This document shows positions 46,201 to 58,563 of a stretch of 64,000 nt of DNA, in pieces. Made by a program: the position numbers and the translations under genes. Location of the stretch: NCBI GenBank assembly GCA_000349905.1, contig KB722762.1:10225-74224 (forward strand). Reading direction: 5' to 3'. Source of the stretch: Volvariella volvacea V23. Its lineage: Eukaryota; Basidiomycota; Agaricomycetes; Agaricales; Pluteaceae. Under the pieces are notes generated by a model that saw only the letters and a list, made by a program, of their open reading frames with translations, ran no database searches and was not told where the DNA came from. Each line of letters begins with the position of its first letter. Within the stretch, counting starts at the first letter, position 1.

Positions 46201-46770
46201 ATATAAAGTAGTTGTCCAATCTGTAGAGATCTAGCAAATCTTGAAGCTCTGCATATCGGATATGGGAGGGGCCATCCGAGCTAATTGTGGTAGGCAAAAC
46301 TGTTCATGAAAAATTGAGGCAACCTTCGTAGTTTGTTGGATCATGATATTCAAGGGGCCGGCGTGGTGTCAAGGGTCAATATAACGAAAGCACGTAAGTT
46401 GGAGACTTGGTAAGTGGACTTGTCAGATGACAATAAATCTATTGAAGTGAGTGATAATTAAGCCATGCTCATATGAAGCATTTTGATCGCAAGTACAATA
46501 ATCCGCTTCCCAAGACGAATGAGTTCCGTCCACGGTTATGGGGAAGAGATCGAACTAAAATCTACATATAAGCATGCACTAGTCAATTCGACGGATGGGG
46601 TTACGCACGCGCCACTCTAACGTCGACGTTCGACATGACGCTACTACTGTCGAACCATGGATTACGGTGGCCCAGCAGGACACGAAACTGGGTGCAGGAA
46701 GGTAGTTCTATTTGCAGCTGGTTACAACAGAGTACGAGGGCTCGAGGCAGGAAGTAAGATTGCTCGTGTT
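43238..46770. other. 3.5-kb gene-poor region
   Basis: Longest gene-free stretch of the window. Short frames (60-90 codons) on both strands lack domains and splice continuity. The exception is a run of coding-like minus-strand fragments at 45640-46410 (listed separately). No terminal repeats or transposase motifs were recognised by eye. Confidence 0.45.
45640..46410 (-). pseudogene. Possible degenerate F-box/LRR-like gene fragments
   Basis: Successive minus-strand segments read like exons of one protein: SNLRAFVILTLDTTPAP (about 46410-46355), ISSDGPSHIRYAELQDLLDL (about 46280-46205), SDIKLSWSDLNLIVKN through LGAFSVSANPS (about 46165-46015), and MGSTDDPASAPAKDDAIDTP through TTTMHRMVQSQG (45929-45750). 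Composition and phrasing resemble leucine-rich Agaricomycete F-box proteins, but no complete model with good splice sites was found and in-frame stops end most segments. It could be a decayed gene, a lineage-specific gene with odd introns, or chance. Confidence 0.25.
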
Positions 46771-47918
46771 TTAAACCGTATCTGTTACAGGTCGCTTCTC
46801 TAGAATGCCATCCACTATGCCAAATGCCATGGCTTCTTGGGCTGTTGAAAGGTATTAAGAGGTCATTTGGCTATACCACGGAACTCCAGACGCAATGATT
46901 AACCCACCTGTCATGTAATAATCTCGCTCTAGGGCCTTTTCTGGATTGACAGCCTTGAGAACGGGTACCGCACACACGGAAAAGAGATTAAAATAACTAA
47001 CCGAATCGCTCGAGTCCTTCTACTTCACTTTCGCCTTCTTTAGCACAGTGCTTTTGATAAATGCCGGTTAATAGGTGCCTTATCCGGAGAATTTCTTTGG
47101 CATGAATAGCAATATCAGATGCTTGACCGGAGGCCCCACCAGATGGCTCTGTCATGCGTGTTAGTGCTAGCGTCAAGTTGCCTAAACGGGCCGCATGCTT
47201 ACGATGGATCATAATGCTGGCATTTGGCAGGCAGTGCCTCTTTCCTTTCTCACCAGCAGCTAAAAGGAGGGACGCCATTGACGCAGCAAGTCCGAGGCTG
47301 TATGTGTGTATCGGTGACGAAACGTACTGCTACCGGTCAGTCTCCTGCAGGGAGAATGGATGGAATTTAGTGCACCTGCATCTATAAAAGTCAGATGACC
47401 GGTGATGCGGGGTTGCATTATTTCTGGCTTACTGTGTCATAGATGGCCAAACCTGCGGTGACGCTTCCACCGGGGGAATTGATATAAAGGTGTATTGGCT
47501 TGGAAGTCTCTTCTGCCTCCAGAAAGAGCAGTTGTGCGACAACCAGTGTTGCGTCCGTGTCCCGTATCTTGGTACCGGTATGGTATTAGTTGTGACAAAG
47601 CAACAGTGAAAGCCTCAGCAGCGAGACGTACCGGCCCATGAAGCATGATTACTCGTTCTCGGAGTAAACGGGAGAAGATGTCATATGAACGTTCCCCCCG
47701 TCCCTATACGAAGGATCCCATGTAGACAAACTGCTCTGTAGCAAACTAAAGAGGACACACACTGTTTGTTCAATGACCATCGGAACAAGGTTGGCTGACG
47801 GTGGTGCTGCCCAGTTTGCCTGAATTTCTGCTAGGGACTGGCCAGCCAATGGATGAAATTGTCGTGCCCCAGATACGCATTGTCTTTGAAAAATTCTAGT
47901 GGCAGCCGAACGTAACAT
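46771..47918 (-). CDS. clpP: Mitochondrial ATP-dependent Clp protease proteolytic subunit
   Basis: ClpP forms the tetradecameric serine-protease chamber paired with ClpX in the mitochondrial matrix. Eight exons (47918-47763, 47703-47632, 47567-47433, 47381-47376, 47326-47203, 47148-47002, 46940-46908, 46841-46771) give 247 residues. A basic, hydroxylated presequence ([20 protein letters not shown]) fits mitochondrial import. Signature blocks: [53 protein letters not shown]. The catalytic triad is visible: Ser in [10 protein letters not shown], His in ASIMIHQPSGG, Asp in ERDYYMTAQEA. Exon 4 is only 6 nt (Met-Gln of DTMQY). Budding yeasts lack ClpP; most basidiomycetes keep it. It shares a 172-bp promoter with BRL1. 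Confidence 0.92.
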
Positions 47919-48090
47919 TAGTGGTGTTATGGGCGATGGGGATTAGACGGAAGAGCTATTCGCTGTGAAATGTAAGCGCGTGGCTAACGCGTCAACAAAA
48001 CACAACCAACTCTGGCCGTGGTGCCACACGACCGTGACGCAGAGACTTCATTATACCTCAGGTCATCAGCCCGCCACTCCCTCATGCACC
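47919..48090. promoter_or_regulatory. Bidirectional promoter, clpP / BRL1
   Basis: 172 bp between opposing start codons. Contains a palindromic ACGCGT (47987-47992), the MluI cell-cycle-box sequence, within TGGCTAACGCGTCAAC. Pairing a mitochondrial protease with a nuclear-envelope gene through so short a spacer suggests shared control. Confidence 0.55.
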
Positions 48091-49518
48091 ATGTCCCGCT
48101 TTCGAACAGAGCGTTCCAAGGATGCGCCTATGGATTTTCAGTGGACAAACAGACCAAGCCCGAAGCCTGCCTGGGCTGCATCTGATGAACCCAGCACACC
48201 TCAGAAACGTGGGTCAGATAATACGTATGATGTTTTGGTATATACTGAACACGCTATTTAGGACGACGCGAAGAGCCACCAACATCACCCATCTCCTTTG
48301 ACACACCGCGTACCCCGACATTCGGTTCCAATCAAAACGTCCCCTTCATCTTCCAACCTCCAGTAACCCAAACGCCCGCCCCGTCGTACCCATGGGCACC
48401 ACCACCAGGGTTCTCCCCGACGAAGGCGTTCCCAAGGCCCGAGGAAATTCGGGATGTTGACATGGCTGAGGTCAGCCCACCGCGAGCTGAGGAGCGCAGA
48501 TCAGAAGGAACGAGAGCAGTTGCAACTGGTGGGATGAGAAGGGTGTTTAAGGCTCGTATGGCTCGGGAGAAATTGACAGCGAAGTCACAGCGAGAAGTAA
48601 ATGACGAATACGAGAATGAAAGCTCGGATGACGACGAGGATAGAAGGAGCGTTACGCCCATCACGCAAAATACTTCAAATCACTATACATTAAACATGCC
48701 TGCAGCTCCAGCTCCGCAGTCTGACTTGCCTAGCATTTTGCTTGGGTACGTATTGTATTTGTCTGACCTTGAACCCCAGTCGCTTAAAGTCAGTTTCACA
48801 AGATACTTGCAATTCTTCTTCAATCTATCATTGGTCCTGTTGTTTCTATACCTTGTTCTGCAATTTGTCCTTACCGTGCAACGAGATGTTGAGCGACGTA
48901 TCTCTGACTACTCCATGGGTACGTCAATGGCACACCTTTATGAAACGCTTTTCGGCTAAGCTTTCTGTGCTTAATGGCAGACATCGTGCAGGAAATTGCT
49001 ATGTGCGCAATGCAGTACAAGGACAACCTTTGCGGCACGACCCCGATACCAGCAATGGCACAGCAGTGCAGTGATTGGGAGACATGTATGAATCGCGATC
49101 CAACTACCATTGGCCGTGCAAAAGTCGGGGCCGAGATGATCGCAGAGGTGGTCAACGGATTTGTGGAACCAATTAGTTGGAAGACACTGGTATGATAATT
49201 TTCACTCTCGTGAACGATCGAACTTACAGGTCCACGTAGATTTTTACCCTCACCTCGTTATCTTTTCTGACGGTATTCATCAATACTCTGCTGTCCCTGT
49301 ACCGCACCCGGCATCAATCTATTCCCGCAGCTCCACCAGTTCCTCCGCAACATTTCCCTCTTCCACCGGCAACACCTTATCCAGGCCATCGTTATGGGGA
49401 CTATTTATCCCCAGGACCGACCCCGAGTTGGGAACAGTCTCGGGTGACAGGTGAAGCACTCCAAACTCCAACGCGGAGAAGACGCCTGCAAGGGGGTGAA
49501 TCCATCAAGATCAAATAA
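48091..49518 (+). CDS. BRL1: Brl1/Brr6-type nuclear envelope protein
   Basis: Integral inner-nuclear-membrane protein required for nuclear pore complex assembly and membrane lipid balance in yeasts. Exons 48091-48208, 48262-48918, 48981-49189, 49240-49518 give 420 residues. The N-terminal ~190 residues are disordered (Pro/Ser, basic and acidic runs). The Brr6/Brl1 domain starts with a helix (YLQFFFNLSLVLLFLYLVLQ), then a perinuclear loop with four conserved cysteines (IAMCAMQYKDNLCG, AQQCSDWETCMNRDP), AEVVNGFVEPISWKTL, and a second helix (IFTLTSLSFLTVFINTLLSLY). The C-terminus is proline-rich and ends in a basic TPTRRRRLQGG. The last acceptor (after CACGTAG, 49239) was chosen because it alone keeps the second helix in frame. 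Confidence 0.9.
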
Positions 49519-50623
49519 TGTCGTTCTCTGCTCACGTTGTAACGGAGCTAACCTATGGCCCTACACATCCCCGTTTGTCACGGTCCGATAATGGTATAAC
49601 ATGATTGACACATCCAAGCCTAGGGTCGAGTGATGTAAACGCAATCCCTCTATGTGGATTTGATGACGGGTTTTGATAGGCCGAACAGAATGGGGCAGTC
49701 GCCTTGAACCTGTGCACTGGACACTATTTGCATTTTTGGATGGAGGGAAAAAAGTAGTTATTCCTCCGAGCCAGCCGGTTAGTACCGGCAGCTAATGAAA
49801 TGCAGGCATGTTAATCTGATAGGGGTAGAACCCTTCAGAACCGCTTATCCAGGAAGCAAGCCAGATATGCGGTCTGGAAGATCTTCGGGCCCACTAGGCC
49901 AGGGCTGCCCCCAACTGATTGGCTAATATCTCGTTCCCAACCTTCCATTAATTTATTTACTTGACCCCACTGCTTGCTAAACTGAATTGGGTTCAGGAGT
50001 CGGATGGTGTAAGTCATATGACCAGAGAAAGACTTGTGTGGTGCTCTTAGGCGTCAAGTAGGCACAACTGCGTTGACAACCAGGAAACGTCGCCCCTATA
50101 GAAGTGCTGGGAAGCCATACAAGAGGGCCTATCACTTTCCCAACACTCCAAACCCCGTCTATCTGGCCCGCGATGTGACGCCGGGTGGGGAAGACTTCCT
50201 TGATTAGGTTGACATTGATTTGTGAATGGGTCGTGGTAGCCATTTCCAGGTGTGAATAGTCTGGAACAAAGCGGCTATCCGTGCCCTCATGGGCATTAGT
50301 CCGAGTACGGTGCAAAGTTTTCGTATGTTAAAACGGCGGCCTATGACACTTATTCCGAAGGAGCTGCAACCCGGTATTCAGTTGAGTGACCCTAAATTGG
50401 CTACCCCGACACCTTCCATTGCTGCGCACATGATTGGACCCTCTGCCATGGAAGAATCATGCTCAGAATTTGCCACACTCGCGACAGCAAGTGTCACAAC
50501 CAAGTCTATTTCAGTCCAAATGATCGAAAATACAATCCAAATCCGCTAAATCCCAGTCGCATGAAACGAAATCCGTTCGTAAAATCCATGACATATCGAT
50601 CCAGAGGCTGGATCAAGCTGTTG
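49519..50623. other. Convergent spacer
   Basis: 1.1 kb between the BRL1 and SERF-like stop codons. Short frames on both strands have no recognisable domain. Confidence 0.5.
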
Positions 50624-51031
50624 TCATTTCTGACTAGCGCCAGCGGCGCCTGCTGCCTTTTCTTCGTCTCGTTTCTGGACAAAGTAGCCAACTCGTCAGT
50701 TCGTCAGAAGACGCGAGACGTCGCAAAGGGGAGAGCACCTTCTGTTTTGCTCTTAGGATCTCAGCATCGCTGGTTGAAAAGGCAAATCAAAGTCAACGAA
50801 ACCTGCAATCGCGATCGAGAGCACCAACTTACGCCTCCTTTCTCTTTGCGAGCGACGAGGCGCTCTCCTTGGGCTTCTTCTGGGTAGCCGCCTTCTTTTG
50901 CGCCTTCAGGCGGTCCTGTTCTCTCTGGTTACCTCCTGTGAACCCAACGTGATCCTTCAGTGACTGGGTTCGGCACTGTGGGAAAAAGACGCGGAACGTG
51001 AGCGCTGAGGTGACAGACACTTACGGGTCAT
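50624..51031 (-). CDS. SERF (4F5)-family small basic protein
   Basis: 63 residues assembled from four tiny exons: 51031-51025 (7 nt, MTR), 50935-50833, 50769-50739, 50674-50624. The N-terminal signature MTRGNQREQDRLKAQKKAA and the following KKPKESASSLAKRKEADAE match the SERF/MOAG-4 family, small charged disordered proteins that bind nucleic acid and influence protein aggregation in animals. The C-terminus ends KRDEEKAAGAAGASQK. The Lys/Glu-rich helical pattern continues evenly across all junctions, which supports the splice sites. Easily missed because no single exon exceeds 103 nt. Confidence 0.88.
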
Positions 51032-53145
51032 CAGTAGCTGTTGTGGTCAGTATCGTTGTGCGTGGCGAGGCTGCTCATCATGGCGTTGCTCAAAGCTTAT
51101 CTGATTCAGTCGGAGACGGGCTGAGTTGGAAGTTGCACGGGCCAAGAGTGCTCGGCACATTTTTGGGTTCTAGGTGTTCGGGGGTGACCTCATTTGTGCA
51201 GCACATTAAGGTTTGGCATCTTTGCCTGTGGGAGTAAGGATCACGTTTTATGAAATCTGTGTTCTGATCAGTGAATGCATGGCGAAGCACCTGTGCACAT
51301 GTCCATTCACGTCAAATCGAGATTGCGCCGAAAGCTGGTTCGTCATGAAAGTTCCACGATCGCTGATGTGAAGGGACATGCGGTGACAGGGGACGTGGTT
51401 ACCCCGAAGTCTGTCACAGATTGTTACGGCAAGGGACAACAAATTTGGGCAGTCTCGAATTATGTGGGACACATTTGCCAAATACTTCCGATGCGGAAGA
51501 AATAAGCAGCCAATGTCCTAATCTGGATTTAGGAAGTGGTCTTCGAGGTTCCTTCAGATTCCCGATGCCACCCTGCTAAGCCGCCATGTTATCCCGGCCC
51601 GGATGTCCTCAATTCCACTCAGGGTGCTTCGCTGTCAATCAGCCACCTCGTGTTCACCCACTGGAGGGATCCAGGTGTCACAGCAGGGTAATGTTGATGC
51701 CCTCAATGGATTAACAACAGCAAAATGCTGGCTTCGTTCAGGGAGAGTGCCTGCTGTTAGGCCGGTATGGTGTGGGTGGGATAGGGATGGACTGAATGCA
51801 GACATATGTTTTCGCTCCACCGCTGACGGGTGTGAATCAGGAACGGGTGTCTTTGCTGTTCCAAAGTTACGGTGATTCTCTGCAGACAGAAGTGCGTGGA
51901 GCCGAGGGAGAAAGGAGGGAGGGACGGTCGCCGTTAGCCCGCAGTTCTTTTGACAAGACCGCTTCGGTTCTAGTGGAAGCGCAGATGGCTTACAAACAAG
52001 CGCGTGGCCGCGTTTGGCGAGGTTGGGTGATGGGCTCCGTAATGCGGCTATAAGCTCGCAAGTAAGCTCAGGAAGGACAGGAATAACTTCTGACTCGATT
52101 GTGCTTCAAGTGACCAACAAACGAAGGAAGTAAAATGGAGGGGCCGCGGAGTGCCAACTAACAGCCGAAATGGGCGGAGCTCGACGATGGCGGTGCCAGC
52201 AGTTTGAAGGTGCACAACGGTTTGAGTACCCCTTGACAACTGATTGGTACAAGCGGCTCCGCATCAGACCTGGTCGACGTCTCAATTTTGGAGTGGCGAT
52301 CTGAGATTCGATCAACTGATAAGATTACGCCGGTTGCTGACACATGCACATGGATCATGACGTGCCTGGCCATTCCCATTCAACATTTGCTCCAAAATTG
52401 TCCACAGAATGACGTAAGCATTTCCCCAGAACTTGGGGACGGACGGTATGTACATCATTTCCGAGATTGCGCATCGGGAAGCCCATTCACCGAAGGCGAA
52501 GACATCCTGAAACGGCAATCTGCGGGAACTGAAGGCAAATTGAATTTGGTTGACGTCTCTTGAGCGCAAAGTCAAACCTTGGGTGTTGTCAGCTTCGCTG
52601 GGAGGGGATGCCGAATTTGCGCGAGAACCTGTCTCATGTCCATTCCCTGATTATGGCCGCTGGTTGAAACAGAGGTTCTGGACGGGATCCGTGTTGTATT
52701 GTAATATGGATATTACGGATCCCATTGGATGAATGGATGTCGTTTAAGCTCTTTAGCTCACATGTCTAAATATAAGGAATTATTGTGTGACGACCCACGC
52801 GAGCCGTTGATGAGGATCTCGATAAGGCCAAGATAGCCGACCAGTTGCGGAAACAGACCATAATCGGCAAAACAAAGGCACGCGGCTGTTTCGATGCAAA
52901 GAAGAAAGGAGTTGGCATGCAAATATGACATCCTAAACTTCCCTGCAACCAGATGCATCTCAATTTCTTTTCCAGCTTGATCGCCATGATCGTGCGAGGG
53001 GTGCCGGTTGGTGGGCCCTGATCTCTCTCCCGTGTCTTTATTATATATATCACGACGCCGCCTGACCTGATATCCTTTTGCCCCCTTCCATCCACTTTCC
53101 ACTTTGACGTCCTCAGACGTCTCCCTTCCCTCCCCTCCCTTTGCC
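51032..53145. promoter_or_regulatory. Long upstream region of SSN6
   Basis: 2.1-kb divergent spacer between the SERF-like and SSN6 start codons. The last ~60 bases before the SSN6 ATG are a dense pyrimidine tract (about 53079-53143). No other gene supported; a minus-strand frame over 53330-52758 is antisense to SSN6 exon 1. Confidence 0.45.
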
Positions 53146-56100
53146 ATGTCGCTACGACATCTACCAGCCCGCCACCCCCAGGAGCACCCATCGCACCTCA
53201 ACGGCTCGTCCATCCTCTCCAACACCCCCAACCCGTCCGCGATGGTCGTCTCGCCCGCTGCAGGCTCGTCGTCTGTCCCCAACAGCATCCCGTCCTCCTC
53301 GCAAGCACCCATCCTCAGCAAGCTCAGCACGGCGAACGAGCAGACATGGCTTCTGATAGGTATGCTCCGTGTGCTCGACTATTTACCCGAGAAAAGATCG
53401 TGACACAACCGCCTGTGCGGCAACTTGAACAGGCAGAGTCGCCGAGCAAATGGGTGACCTGGACCACGCGCTCAGCGCCTATGAAAACGCACTGCGGCAC
53501 AATCCGATGTCCCTATCGGGACTTACTCAAGTTGCAGGGATTGCTCGGATCAGGGAAAATTACACCAAGGCGAGTGGGATTCTTTTTTCGAATGCATACT
53601 CCAAATGCCGCTTGTGTATTCTGGGTTTGATGCCGAGCCAATCTACGACAAGGCCGCGGATAAGCACGGACCGCCGATGCTTCTGTTTGTCAACGCTTGG
53701 CACCATTAATCTCAGATCGGACAGCATGCTCATGACGTATCGTCCTGTTTAGGCCATTGAGTACTTCCAGCAGGTTATCACCCTGCAAGAAGACAATGGA
53801 GAGGTCTGGAGCGCGCTCGGTAAGCCACCCGCCCCTGGTGCCCTATTCTGTTCCCTTGTCACTCACTGCCCTACTTAGGTCACTGCTATCTCATGCAGGA
53901 TGACCTCCAAAAAGCGTATGCTGCCTACCAACAGGCCCTGTATCTCCTCCCCAACCCTAAGGTAGGCCCAATGCGGCGCCCCCCATTACGTTGTTGACCT
54001 GGTTGTCAGGAGGATCCCAAGCTCTGGTACGGAATCGGCATTCTCTACGACCGTTATGGTTCATTGGACCATGCGGAGGAAGCCTTCGCTTCTGTTCTCA
54101 GAATGGACAAAGGTCAGCTTCTTTGGGCAATATATTCTGACGGCCGACTTGACTAATGTGAAAAGATTTAGACTTCGATAAAGCTAATGAAATCTTGTTC
54201 CGTCTAGGAATAATATACAAACAACAGGGCAAGTACGAGGAATCACTGGCCTGCTTCGATCGAATCCTTCGCAACCCCCCAAGTCCCCTCGCCCACGCCG
54301 ACATCTGGTTCCAGATCGGCCATGTTTACGAACAACAGAAAGACGTAGGTGTCTCCCAGCCTCCCGAGTCCTCATACTCAACTGTTCTGCAGCACGCACG
54401 AGCTAAGCATGCCTACGAAAAAGTCATCGCTGACAATCCAAACCACGCAAAAGTCCTCCAACAACTGGGTTGGTTGTACCACCAGGACGGCTCTGACTTC
54501 CAAAACCAAGAGCTCGCCATCCAACATCTGACTAAAAGTCTGGAGTGTGGTCAGTATTTCTTCACGCTGGGACTTGGGCCACGAGAGCTAAAGCCTGTAC
54601 TTAGACCCTTCTGATGCGCAAAGCTGGTATCTCCTCGGCCGTGCTTACATGGCCGGACAAAAATACAACAAGGCCTATGAGGCCTACCAACAAGCCGTAT
54701 ACCGGGACGGGAGAAACCCCACATTCTGGTGCTCCATCGGTGTCCTCTACTTCCAAATCAACCAATTCCGTGACGCTTTGGATGCGTATTCGCGAGCTAT
54801 TCGCATTAATCCTTACATTTCGGAGGTCTGGTTCGACCTCGGCAGCCTATACGAGAGCTGCAACAATCAGATTTCTGATGCCATCGACGCATATGCCCGT
54901 GCCAGCGAGCTTGATCCGACGAACCAGCAAATCACTCAGCGTCTACAACTTTTGAGGAATGCCCAAGCAACTGGGGGACAAGTACCCGCCGCCCCAGGGC
55001 CACAGGATGTTCATCCAACCGCCTACGCCAGCGCATCCGCTCCTCCATCAGGTCTTAATGGTCCTCCTCCTTTCCTCCTCCAATCCAACAACAATCATCG
55101 ACCAAGCTTCCGAGATGATTCTCGTGGTGCCGCCGAAATTTCGTTGCCTCCCCCTTCTCAAGTTACAAATGGTCGTGCCTCTCCCCCGTTCAAGGGCGGT
55201 CCTCCCCCTCCTGTTGTGATCGACGAAGCTCGTCACCACCCATCACACCCACCTCTCGCTCCAATGGACGTCGATCGGCCACACCCCCACGGTCGTGAGG
55301 GTTCAGTGCATCCCCGTGGACCTGATCGTGGGCCTGCCGGTCATCAAGGTCTGCTCTTACAGCATTCCATTCCTCAGCCTCAAGGCACTCCAGATGACCT
55401 GCGCAATGGAGCACATCCTCACCACGCTGATCCGTACTATTCGAGGGCTGCTCGAGCACCATCTCGTTCAGTCTCGCCCCAGGCTCACGCGCGACCTCGT
55501 TCTCCCCAGTCGGTATATTCATATTCACACTCTGCTCGCCAGCCAATAGGGCCAGCACAACCTAGTACAATGCCCTCGAGATCTCCCCGGGCCTACCCTC
55601 ATGACATCAGTCGGGCAGAACAAGATATGCCTTGGGAGCGTCGTCCTCCGCCTGATCATAGGGACTGGGACCGCGACCGGGATAGCCGACGCCCCAGGTA
55701 TTCTGGAGATTACCCACATCCAACCCAACCATCGCCACTCTACCCGCCTCGTTCGCCCAATGCCAATCACCACCGTCCACATAGTCCACCGGGTCCATCT
55801 CCTCGCTCCTCCAATCCACCTCGCTTCTGGGATTCTAAACCACTGAGCACTGGACCGAGCCATGCAGTTCCTCCCGTGCATCCTGTGCAGCATCGACCAG
55901 TTTCCCCGCCCGTAGGACATCATGAGCTTCATCGGAGATACGACCCTCGGTATGATGTTCGTGATCAGCGCGATTACGAGGTTGACCAGCGGACCGAACA
56001 GCGTGGATATGCCGGCTCTCCCGAGGGTCTAAGGCAATCTATTCGTAATACTCCTCTTCAACATGTCATGGGAGCTAATGATCGAGAGTCTGAGAGTCCT

Positions 56101-57195
56101 CATCCAACGCCTACTATACCCGACCGTCGACGACGTCCTGGCAAGGAGAAGGAACCAGAGATATTGTCCCAAGCACAGGCACAAGCACAAGCACTTCCAC
56201 CACCGACCATGTTGCCTCAGGATCAAAAGCAACAGCAGACATCACGAAGACGCCGAACTGCCGGGAAACGAAAGGACGAACCATCTGGTGCTGAAACACC
56301 TAAATTCGGAGCTGATCGTGGAGGGCAAACGTCAAACAAAGTGGTTCATTACTCAAAGAGCGCAAGTTCACCCGAGCCCTTGAGTTCCGCCTCTTCCCGT
56401 TCTATTCAACCTTCGCCTACTAGTGCCACGCCCCGTCCACCATCCCGCACTGTGTACGACGACTATGATGCAGAGAGCAGCACTCTAGCAACCGACGCTT
56501 TGATGAGTCTTTCAAATTATCGACCACCTGAGTCATCTGCCCCGATGAGCGAAGGGCCAGCGCATTCCCCAACGATCTCGTCAGGCAGCCGACACAGTGA
56601 TCCGTCGCCTCGTCCCCCACCATCTCATCGTGGGTCGGTCTCTTCCACCCGAAGTCACACGTCGCCCGGCTCACAAGCGGCGTCTCTCAAACGTGCGCTG
56701 AGCCCGGGTCCTGATGAGAGCGGGGATAGCAAGCGTTCACGCATGGATCCGGTGAAGCGACGCGTGTCATCTCCATCCGGTCGGCGTACACCTATTTTGT
56801 CAACACGTCCATCACCAATTCCCTTCCGCACTCAACCGGCCTCCCACTCTCCAGAAGCGCGACAACCAATTGACGTCCCGTATGCTCCCAGTCCGCCACC
56901 TCTTCCGTCTGTTCTCCCACCCCACCCACGACCCATCGGCACCGGCTTATCATCGCATGGCAATGGCGCGGGCTCCGTTGCATTACCACCCATCGCCACG
57001 CTCTCACCTACTCCGACTGCATCCTCCCCCAATGCTCCTGCCGATCGCGATCGTGACGATCGAATGCAAGTGGATGCACGCTCTACGTCACCACCTTCGC
57101 GCTCTAAACTTTCTGAAGTTATTCACGGTGCCTCGAGGTCACCGCCCACCAAACAATCGTCATCGCCTGGTTCGGAGAAAAAGGAGAGCTTGTGA
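53146..57195 (+). CDS. SSN6: Ssn6/Cyc8 general transcriptional co-repressor (TPR protein)
   Basis: Partner of Tup1 in the nuclear co-repressor recruited by many DNA-binding repressors. Eight exons (53146-53359, 53433-53569, 53753-53819, 53879-53961, 54010-54112, 54172-54344, 54393-54549, 54605-57195) give 1174 residues. A Ser/Pro N-terminus precedes about ten TPR repeats, e.g. GDLDHALSAYENALRHNP, DDLQKAYAAYQQALYLLPNP, GKYEESLACFDRILRNP, QKYNKAYEAYQQAVYRDG, FRDALDAYSRAIRINPY. The last exon adds ~780 disordered residues rich in Pro, His, Ser and Arg, with a QAQAQAQA run near 56170 and basic KRKDE/RRR patches. Intron 2 (53570-53752) has a GC donor (GCGAGT); only this choice joins ENYTK to AIEYFQ. 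Confidence 0.93.
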
Positions 57196-58563
57196 TTGCA
57201 TCTCATATGAACATTCTCGTCTTGCATTAAGCTATGTTGTTGTACATGATCCCTGCGTAGAATGAGCAATAATTATCCATTATGCACGTTTGTAGCTATT
57301 TAACAAAGTACCAAAATATATAACACCACTTCGTGATCAGCATTGTACCTTTGAAATTTGGTTGAACAGCACAATTAATATACTTTATTTAGGAGGTAGG
57401 ATTCGCTTGCAAATATGACGCAGTGCTATGATGAATGACGCGCATTTATGAATCGCGTGCGACCAGCATGCTGCGCGTACGTGATGCACACCCAACTACT
57501 TGCACGATTCCTCATGGTAGCCGTCCGACAGGGCTTTGTTAGGCACAATCGTGGTAACGGGGAGTGCCTGATGAACAGCTCTAATAACACGATTAACCGT
57601 CTGCACAGCACGCATTCAGCAAACGGGGCCAGATTTGATTGCGAGATTGAGTACCATACTCGGTACTGGACAGTACCTCAGGTGATCAGTGACATATGGT
57701 TATGAACAAGTTGCCATTGTTCCGTGGCCAACCTGAAGGGTGTAAAAGGGAATGCAGATAAGGACCTGTGTGCCGCAACAGTGGCCAGGTGCGTGGCACA
57801 GGACGGGAAACAACAGAGATACTGTATACCCTAAGTTCTGACGCTGTTTAGTTGCCAACCTCGGGTGGGGCATTTCCATGGAACCTCAAGGCGATTGCGG
57901 ACCCTTCATAAAACAAGGACTCCACCTGGAATCGTGGAGGATTCCGGATTCCCAGTCGACGATATGTGTGCTATACCCAAATCAACTATCAGCTCCATCA
58001 ACCTCGCCGAGCTTTAAGGGCCAGCGAGTATTGGATAGGACATATCGCTAGGTCTGCACAGCTATACAATGTCCTGTACAGGCTCCGTTTTGAAACGTCA
58101 TGAGCCCTGTTCATTTTGGGTGGCCATTGCACCGTGTAAACCGCAGTCGATGAGTGACGGGCTATGAATGCGCAAGGCTGTCGTCGAAGGTAGGGCCGTT
58201 TGCATGGAGAATTTTCAATGATCACTTGCTTCATCTGCACAGATCGAGGCCTCCCGTAAGCGTTGTGGTAATAAAGCTGTTACAATGAGGATAGCTAGAT
58301 GGGACGTGGTTAAACTTGGTGCTGAAGAACATTAATTGTTTGTATTCAGGCGACCAAACAACAGATAGGCAAAACGCAGGCAGGCAGTTTTGGCCAAGTT
58401 GTTCTCAGGCTCGTGCACTCGTCCGTCCATTCGAAAGTTCTCAACAGCCACCTTGCTAGCCTTTCCTCCGTCCCTCCAGGCCTCGCGGCCATATCGGATC
58501 CATCGGAAATCCCTTCTTTTTCAAACTTCCAAGCCCATACCTACTGCTATCAGCTTCAATGTC
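57196..58563. other. Intergenic region
   Basis: 1.37 kb between SSN6 and the ERF4-type gene. AT-rich 3' flank first, then a promoter with a pyrimidine-rich stretch (about 58440-58560). Several 60-80-codon frames have no support. Confidence 0.45.

Noticed and set aside
49835..50887. Several frames between BRL1 and the SERF-like gene
   Set aside because: No conserved motifs; part of them run antisense to SERF exons.
52758..53330. Minus-strand 190-codon frame
   Set aside because: Antisense to the SSN6 5' region and first exon, with no known domain; SSN6 on the other strand is well supported.
54959..57265. Additional frames on both strands over the SSN6 last exon
   Set aside because: Low-complexity Pro/His/Ser coding sequence keeps other frames open; they lack any family signature.
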